DNA from: Camellia lanceoleosa
Taxonomy: Eukaryota; Streptophyta; Magnoliopsida; Ericales; Theaceae
NCBI GenBank assembly: GCA_025200525.1
Contig: CM045761.1
Coordinates: forward strand, 37,456,190-37,520,189
Direction: 5' to 3'
DNA length: 64,000 nt
The translations under genes and the position numbers were made by a program. This document shows, in pieces, positions 58,575-64,000 of the stretch. Position 1 is the stretch's first letter. Each line of letters begins with the position of its first letter. The notes beneath the pieces were generated by a model that was not told where the DNA came from, made no database searches, and worked only from the letters and a program-made list of their open reading frames with translations.

Positions 58575-60228
58575 CCGAGAGTACCGGTTAATTTTTATAA
58601 GTGAAGTAATTCTGATAGCAATTTTTAATTGCTTGTAAGTTTTGTAAATTTTATTTATTGTAACCTAGTTTATCCCCTGAAAAACTTAATTCTAAATTTG
58701 TTTTCCATGGACTAGGAGTTAACATGCTCTTGAAAGTTTTGTCTAAGGTTAATTTGGTTTTAAGTGGGACCGGTGTGACCCCTCCAGTCTTTTTGAAAAC
58801 TTTCTTGACCATGTTTGGTTTTAGGGTAAGTGGTGAGATCAGTTTTAAATTAAATTTCAGACTTTGGATTTTCTAGTGTTAAGCTTAGTTTCTAGAAAAA
58901 CAGAATAGTGAAATTATGTTGTGATTTTTCAGAAATGGATTCAAGAGGTGACAACAGAATATGTTGTTCCACCTGACAACTTTAAGCCGTGCGAGGTTCT
59001 TAAAGGAAGATCTAGAGAGATCAAGTGTGATTAAAAGAAATCATAAGATTGCATGATAATATCTCTGAATTGATCAGAGACAATTAGTATGTTATCCTTG
59101 TGTCAATTATAGCATGTATGATTGCTATGTGACTTTGCTTGAAAGCAAAGATGAGATAACCCGTTAGGGTGGGTAAATATATTTTTGAATTTTTTAAATT
59201 CCAAATATATTCTTATATTGGTGGCTCCTAGTGAGTACAAGATCACTGATCATAGAGATAGAAACCTGGTGGTTCCTAGGAGGTGTTAGACCATTGGCTA
59301 CACAGTTATGAGATTGTGGTTCCTAGTAGTAAATAGATTACTGATCACATTGCAAGACATGATAGTTCCTAGTAGTGGAGAGGCTGCTGATCATATGTCA
59401 AGACATAATGATTCCTAGTAATGTAAGAGTCTATTAATCCTATGTCAGAACATTGTGATTCCTAGTAGTAAAGTGACTACTGATCATAGGTCAAAACATT
59501 GTGATTCCTAGTAGTAGAAAGTCTACTGACTACATGTTGAGAAATTAGTTATTCCTAGTGATAAGACTACTGGTCATATTATGAAGTTCCGAATAATAGA
59601 CTATTAAACACTGGATTTGTGTTTCCTAATAGTAAAACTATTGGCTTTAAAGTGACATGTTGGACTAAACTTGTTTTGGTGCCTTGAATTCGAGAAAGAC
59701 CTAATTTGGTTAATGACAGTCTGGTAATATGTTTTCTATGATATGATTTTGAGAGTTTCATAATCACTGTGACATATGGAATTATTTAAAGACACTGTAT
59801 GAATTTTTGGAGAGGTCGGGAGCCTTCGTATAAATTCTACAAATATGGGGGTGTCATGCAAAAGGTGGCAATACCTAAACCCAAGATGGTTAGGATAAGC
59901 CTTAAAATCCATTGACTTTGTATTCAACGGTTATGCACAATATAGTAGCGCATATTGGGTTTTTGTGTGGACAAATTTGATATTCATATTTACACAAGAA
60001 TATTATCATGAATTTGAGGAAGTGATTTTCATGATAAAAGAGATAAGCCTAGAAGATGTTAATATGCTAGGACTTTACAGTTCTTCTATCTAAATCTTCT
60101 TAAACCTATATGGTGGCTAGTGAGGCTAAAAGCTTCTTTGAAACTATGATTTCTCTTGAAAATTTAGCTTTATCTTGCATAGATAGTAAGCCTTGGGATG
60201 CAAGTGAACGAAAGCTGATGAGATAGGC
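58575..60228 (+). other. Copia gag/pol remnant right of the gypsy insertion
   Basis: Resumes the copia internal region. Only traces of coding sequence remain (a gag-like start is possible at 58934, MDSRGDNRICC). The stretch contains the minisatellite at 59220-59650. Frames are heavily broken, so gag, protease and integrase are not recoverable by eye. Confidence 0.5.
59220..59650. repeat. Diverged minisatellite, period about 45-60 bp, 8-9 units
   Basis: Each unit has GTGATTCCTAGTAGTA, then a short purine stretch, then CTACTGATCATA and TGTCAAGACATT. Units differ in length and sequence. The core ATTCCTAGTAGT...ACTACTGATCA has short self-complementary parts (TAGTAG / CTACTA). It lies within the dead copia element, between its gag and pol traces. 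Confidence 0.8.
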
Positions 60229-61333
60229 TTGTTATCAAAGGATACCGACAAAGAGAAGGCTTAGATTACTTTGATATGTGATCACCAGTTATAGTCAGTG
60301 TGATTGCAATTGTGCGACATATGGAAATACATCAAGATAGATGCTCAGATAGCTTTCCTATATAAAGATTTAGTTGAATAAATCTTTAAGGTTTGAATAC
60401 TTGAGAAGATATTCAATACTACCAAGTGGATGTTGTATTCTAAGTATGATATGAAAGATATATGCCTTGTAGATATGATTCTAGGTATTAAGATTACTAA
60501 AATATCTAGTAGCATTGTACTTTCTCAATCTCATTATGTTGATAAAATACTTGAGAAATTTAGTAAATCAGATACAAGTGTGTCGAGGACACTGGTAGAC
60601 TTATGTCTACATTTGGTCGAGAATAATAGTGAAAGTGTATTTCAATTAGTATATTCTAGGGTCATTGGAAGTTTAAAGTATCTGATGAGTTGTATAAGAC
60701 CAGGTATAGCCTACTCAGGTGGCAGGCTCAATAGATACATGAGTAGTCCTAATGCTACTCATTGGAAGGGCATTATGCGGGTGTTGGATTATTTATACTA
60801 CACCCGGGATTGTGGGTTGCATAACACTTGATATCTAGTTGTACTAGAAGGGTACAAAGGTGCCTACCGGATATCTGATACAAAGACTACGAATCCATTA
60901 ATAGATATGTTTTCTCTAATTGGAGCTGTAACCGTGTCTTGGAGATCTTCCAAGCAAATGTGTATCACGAGATCAATGATGGAATTGGAATTAAGTGCTT
61001 TAGATAAAGCTACTAAAGTAACTGAATGACTTTGTTGTTTTATTGAGGATATTCCATGTTGATCAAAACTTGTGCTAGCAATTTTGTATACTTTACGACA
61101 ACCAATCAAGTATTGGTAGGGTATAGATGGAAAGTGTAGATATTTTTGTCGAAAACATAGTTTCATACAACGACTACTCTCATGTGTTGTCACTATAGAC
61201 TATATACAGTCTAAGGATGATATTAAGGATCCGTTAACCAAAGGGTTAAATCGAGACTTAGTAGAAAAGTCGTCAAAAGGAATAGGGTTAAGGCCTTTAG
61301 TGAATGTTACCGGAATGGAAAACCCAATCTAGT
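60229..61333 (+). pseudogene. Copia reverse transcriptase/RNase H remnant
   Basis: 60229 onward reads VIKGYRQREGLDYFDM, then a stop, then HMEIHQ (reverse transcriptase palm region). 60430-60831 reads [40 protein letters not shown] and [22 protein letters not shown] (the RT-RNase H junction). It continues VTVSWRSSKQMCITRSMMELEL (RNase H) and ends DDIKDPLTKGLNRDLVEKSS before a stop near 61333. The YVDD box and N-terminal domains are missing. Many stops; not functional. 61334-61893 is the untranslated tail up to the polypurine tract. Confidence 0.88.
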
Positions 61334-61882
61334 TGACTGAAGATCTCAAGATCTAGATTCAAAGGAACAACCTAATTGCGTGTAACGGGTGAGTCATTGT
61401 GGAGGTAAATTCTCCTACCCATTCCTTAATATAGTGGTACCCTGTGGGATGGAAGGTTAAGTTGATACTTTTAATGACCTAAGTGTTGTGACTAGTCAAC
61501 TGTGGTATAGCGAGATACCTTATGTAGGTCACCTATGTGAGTGCGAAGTGGGGCCGCTTCTTTAAGAATTGACGAGGCCGAATTCTTTAAAAACACTCTC
61601 TAAACCAGGCTAGTGTTCCAAGGCCAAACCGGACACACCAGTGAGAACAAGAACAATGGTTGGAGTAACTCCTGTGTGAGGTCTATTGTCTCAGTTTGCA
61701 CAAATGTTAGAACAGTTCAAGACATCACGTTTATTGGTCAGCCAGTAAATTCGATATGCTTTCACTACGAAAGGTTCAAGACCAAAGCTACCTTTTCTGA
61801 TGCAGGGTTATTCTGTGTGCTCTCTTTTAGAGTCTTTGTTGTTAAGTGTTGTCTGTTTTTCTTTATTCGGCCAATTTTATTC

Positions 61883-61893
61883 ATGTGGGGGAT
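61883..61893 (+). other. Polypurine tract of the outer copia element
   Basis: ATGTGGGGGAT lies directly before the 3' LTR start TGTTGG. It fixes the element orientation as plus. Confidence 0.85.
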
Positions 61894-63011
61894 TGTTGGA
61901 AAATAATGGGTTTTCGGCAACTTTAATTCGAAATTAAAGTGGGACCTAACCGCTGGTCGAGGTGGGTCTGAGTAGTTTTGTATTCTTTTAAGTGAGAAGA
62001 TTGCAATACAAAAATAATGCGTCGAAACTATTGAGTTGTGAATAAGAATTGTCTCATGAAGTGGGTATCAATAAAGTTAGGTTTAGATTTGGACTTGGTC
62101 TTGGTTTGGATTGGGCCTAGACTTGTACTTGTGCATGTGTTGGGTTTGGTCTTAGACTTAGACTTGGACTTGGACCTAGTCTTGAGCTTTGGGCTGAGCT
62201 GTGCTGGGCTTAGTTTGTGCATGTGTTTTAGATTAGGCTTGGATCGGATTGTGACCCAACACTTGTATCCATTTTGCAACCCATCTAATGTAACTCTCAA
62301 AACTTATACATTATATACACATTATGATTTATATAATGGTTTTAGAGTTTTGAACCTTTGTAACTCTAACCCTAATGGCTAAAGTCGATGATATTTGATA
62401 ACCTCATTGATATTAGCCTTCATGGTTAAGGCTCTCCCCTACTAGTATAAATAGAGACCTTTCTCCTCCAACTTAGTAGTTTTTTTTAGAGAGGTTTTGT
62501 GATGAAAAATGAGATAATGTTTTGAAACGAAAAGTTGGAGATGATTTTTTTACACCAAAGAAAATTTTTCCTAACTTCTTTTGTTAGCATCTTCTTTGGT
62601 TCTTATTAGAGAGAGTGTAGCCATTGTCAAATTCGCCGAAGCTATTCAGAAGGTGCTTCTGTATTAGCTGGTTTCGACCGTCGTATCTTAGGAGACAGAT
62701 GCTAGCATACCTCTAGCATCCATCGAGAGGCAAGGAATCTATTTTAAGGAAACTGTCACACAAGTTTCGGTTTGTTTCTTTTCTTATTATTTGTTCTTTA
62801 ATTTTTCAGAATTTAGTTTATCTCGACGAGTTCTAATCTTTAGTTATCCATGTTAATAATTTGTTCTTTTAGTATTGTAATATAATTTATTTCTGTATTT
62901 AGTTGTATCGTTTATTCTGTATTTCATCCTTTAATAAAAAAAATTATTTTGTCATTTCTATTTAATTTATTTTATATATTTTTCTTGTATTATTATGAAA
63001 AAATACCAATA
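61894..63011 (+). repeat. 3' LTR of the outer copia element
   Basis: 1118 bp. By eye it differs from the 5' LTR at more positions than the two gypsy LTRs differ from each other, in line with the copia element being older than its gypsy guest. Confidence 0.92.
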
Positions 63012-63150
63012 ATCTCTAATCTCTTCTCTTCCCCTTACACCCAAAATCTTTCAAATCCTAATTCTTCCATGTCTAACTATTACAAATAAGAGAGAAAAAG
63101 ATTGTGATTTCTTTCTTTTTTGTTTGGATAGATAAGAGAGGAAAGAAAAT

Positions 63151-63907
63151 GGGTAATTCTATTTATATACTATCGATCCTCTCAGTATACACCATTACTT
63201 AGTACACATACATAATAATTTTTAGATTGTGAAAATAACTTAGTTCACACCATAACTTTCCTTTTTTTTATCCTAAGCTAATAAATTGGTACACACCACA
63301 ACTAAAATGTGCAATTTTTTTATGTACGAACATTTAATATTTGATCAACCTTAATCATTTGAACAAAATAATTTTGTTCAAATACAAAAAAATTGAACAT
63401 TTTATAAATGTTTAACTCTGATTGTCCAAATACGTGATAACCAAATAAGCGATCTTCTATGCAAATGAGACAAACAAAAAGGTAAACTAACCTTTTTATT
63501 GTTGTATTGTTTCAAATCAACAATCTGAGTGTCATCCATTGTATTCAAATCTTCAAAACTAAATGATATCAATGTTCTTAAAACCCTAAATCTTCAAAGG
63601 CAATAATGTTTTAAGTTTGAAAAATAATGGTGAAGATTATAATGGTGAAGATGATGAGTGTAATGTGTTAGATTATAATGGTGAAGATGAACAATTGTGG
63701 AAAAGAGATATGTTCCAAAAGATATAGTGTATAGGTGATGGTGTGTAAAGAGAGATTTGTGTCTTCATATGTGAATTACTTGAATGAGTACATATGCACC
63801 CATATTGTCCTTAATAGTCATTTCACTTGAAAGTATTATTACCATATAAATTTAATGGTTAAATGGTGTGTACTGAGAGGATTCATGGTGTGTAAATAGA
63901 ATTTCCT
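63151..63907. mobile_element. Mutator-type MITE, 757 bp, perfect 9-bp target duplication
   Basis: The left end GGGTAATTCTATTTATATAC...GATCCTCTCAGTATACACCATT pairs with the complement of the right end, AGGAAATTCTATTTACACAC...AATCCTCTCAGTACACACCATT: an inverted repeat of about 46 bp. AAAGAAAAT stands on both sides (63142-63150 and 63908-63916). A 9-bp duplication is typical of Mutator-type transposition. The interior has a repeated GATTATAATGGTGAAGATGA block (near 63634 and 63670) and no transposase. It landed about 135 bp outside the copia element. Confidence 0.88.
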
Positions 63908-64000
63908 AAAGAAAATAAACGATACTGATTTATCTCTTATTTTGTTTGGTTAAGCTACATAAAAAGAAAAGAAAAAAGAAGAAGAAATGATATAATGTTA

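Larger units (their letters stand above)
47026..63011 (+). mobile_element. Ty1/copia element split by a gypsy insertion, 15986 bp overall
   Basis: LTRs at 47026-48140 and 61894-63011 start TGTTGGAAAATAATGG and end AATACCAA(C/T)A. ATCTC flanks both outer ends (47021-47025 and 63012-63016), a perfect 5-bp target duplication. A polypurine tract (ATGTGGGGGAT) precedes the right LTR, giving plus orientation. The gypsy element 49877-58574 sits in the leader/gag region. Without it the copia element would be about 7.3 kb. The surviving pol is badly decayed. Confidence 0.94.

Noticed and set aside
61613..61906. Plus-strand frame of 97 codons after copia pol
   Set aside because: Lies in the untranslated tail, crosses the polypurine tract and enters the LTR; no domain.

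Overview
The window looks like a repeat-rich stretch of a flowering-plant (eudicot, quite possibly woody) nuclear genome. The evidence is GT-AG introns, plant-type genes (a TERMINAL FLOWER 1 homologue and a plant alpha/beta hydrolase), Ty1/copia and Ty3/gypsy LTR retrotransposons, a Mutator-like element and many MITE-like foldback elements in AT-rich DNA. There is no bacterial-style operon, rRNA, tRNA or CRISPR array that I can see.

Layout. 1-615 is the 3' part of an LTR, apparently inserted in a Mutator-like element (about 616-8790). That element carries a decayed MURA-type transposase (+) and a decayed Ulp1/C48-protease gene (-). 8.8-12.56 kb is AT-rich and holds foldback elements. 12564-15026 is a 2.46-kb solo LTR with a perfect 5-bp target duplication and two internal repeat systems. 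A small single-exon gene of unknown function lies at 15459-15830. 16-22.5 kb is intergenic, with LTR remnants and several MITEs, including a clean hAT-type one (17389-17922, 8-bp duplication).

22541-25745 (-) is a complete four-exon TFL1-clade PEBP gene, a predicted repressor of flowering that keeps shoot meristems indeterminate. Its exon sizes are canonical (201/62/41/218 nt; 173 aa) and a (CT)22 tract abuts its start codon. About 6.4 kb of AT-rich DNA then leads to a five-exon alpha/beta hydrolase gene (+, 32379-44448; 375 aa). Its fourth intron is swollen to 9.2 kb by an antisense 5.8-kb copia element, itself broken by a MITE and a 94-bp tandem duplication. The hydrolase stop codon lies in a 96-bp tandem duplication.

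47026-63011 is a nest: a copia element (about 1.1-kb LTRs, 5-bp duplication ATCTC) split by a chromodomain-bearing gypsy element (49877-58574). The gypsy element has an extra reading frame upstream of gag, and most of its premature stops look like cytosine-deamination products. The window ends with a Mutator-type MITE (63151-63907) flanked by a perfect 9-bp duplication.

Only three genes look able to make an intact cellular protein. They show no functional link to one another. The rest is transposable-element sequence in various stages of decay, and its nesting gives a relative order of insertion.
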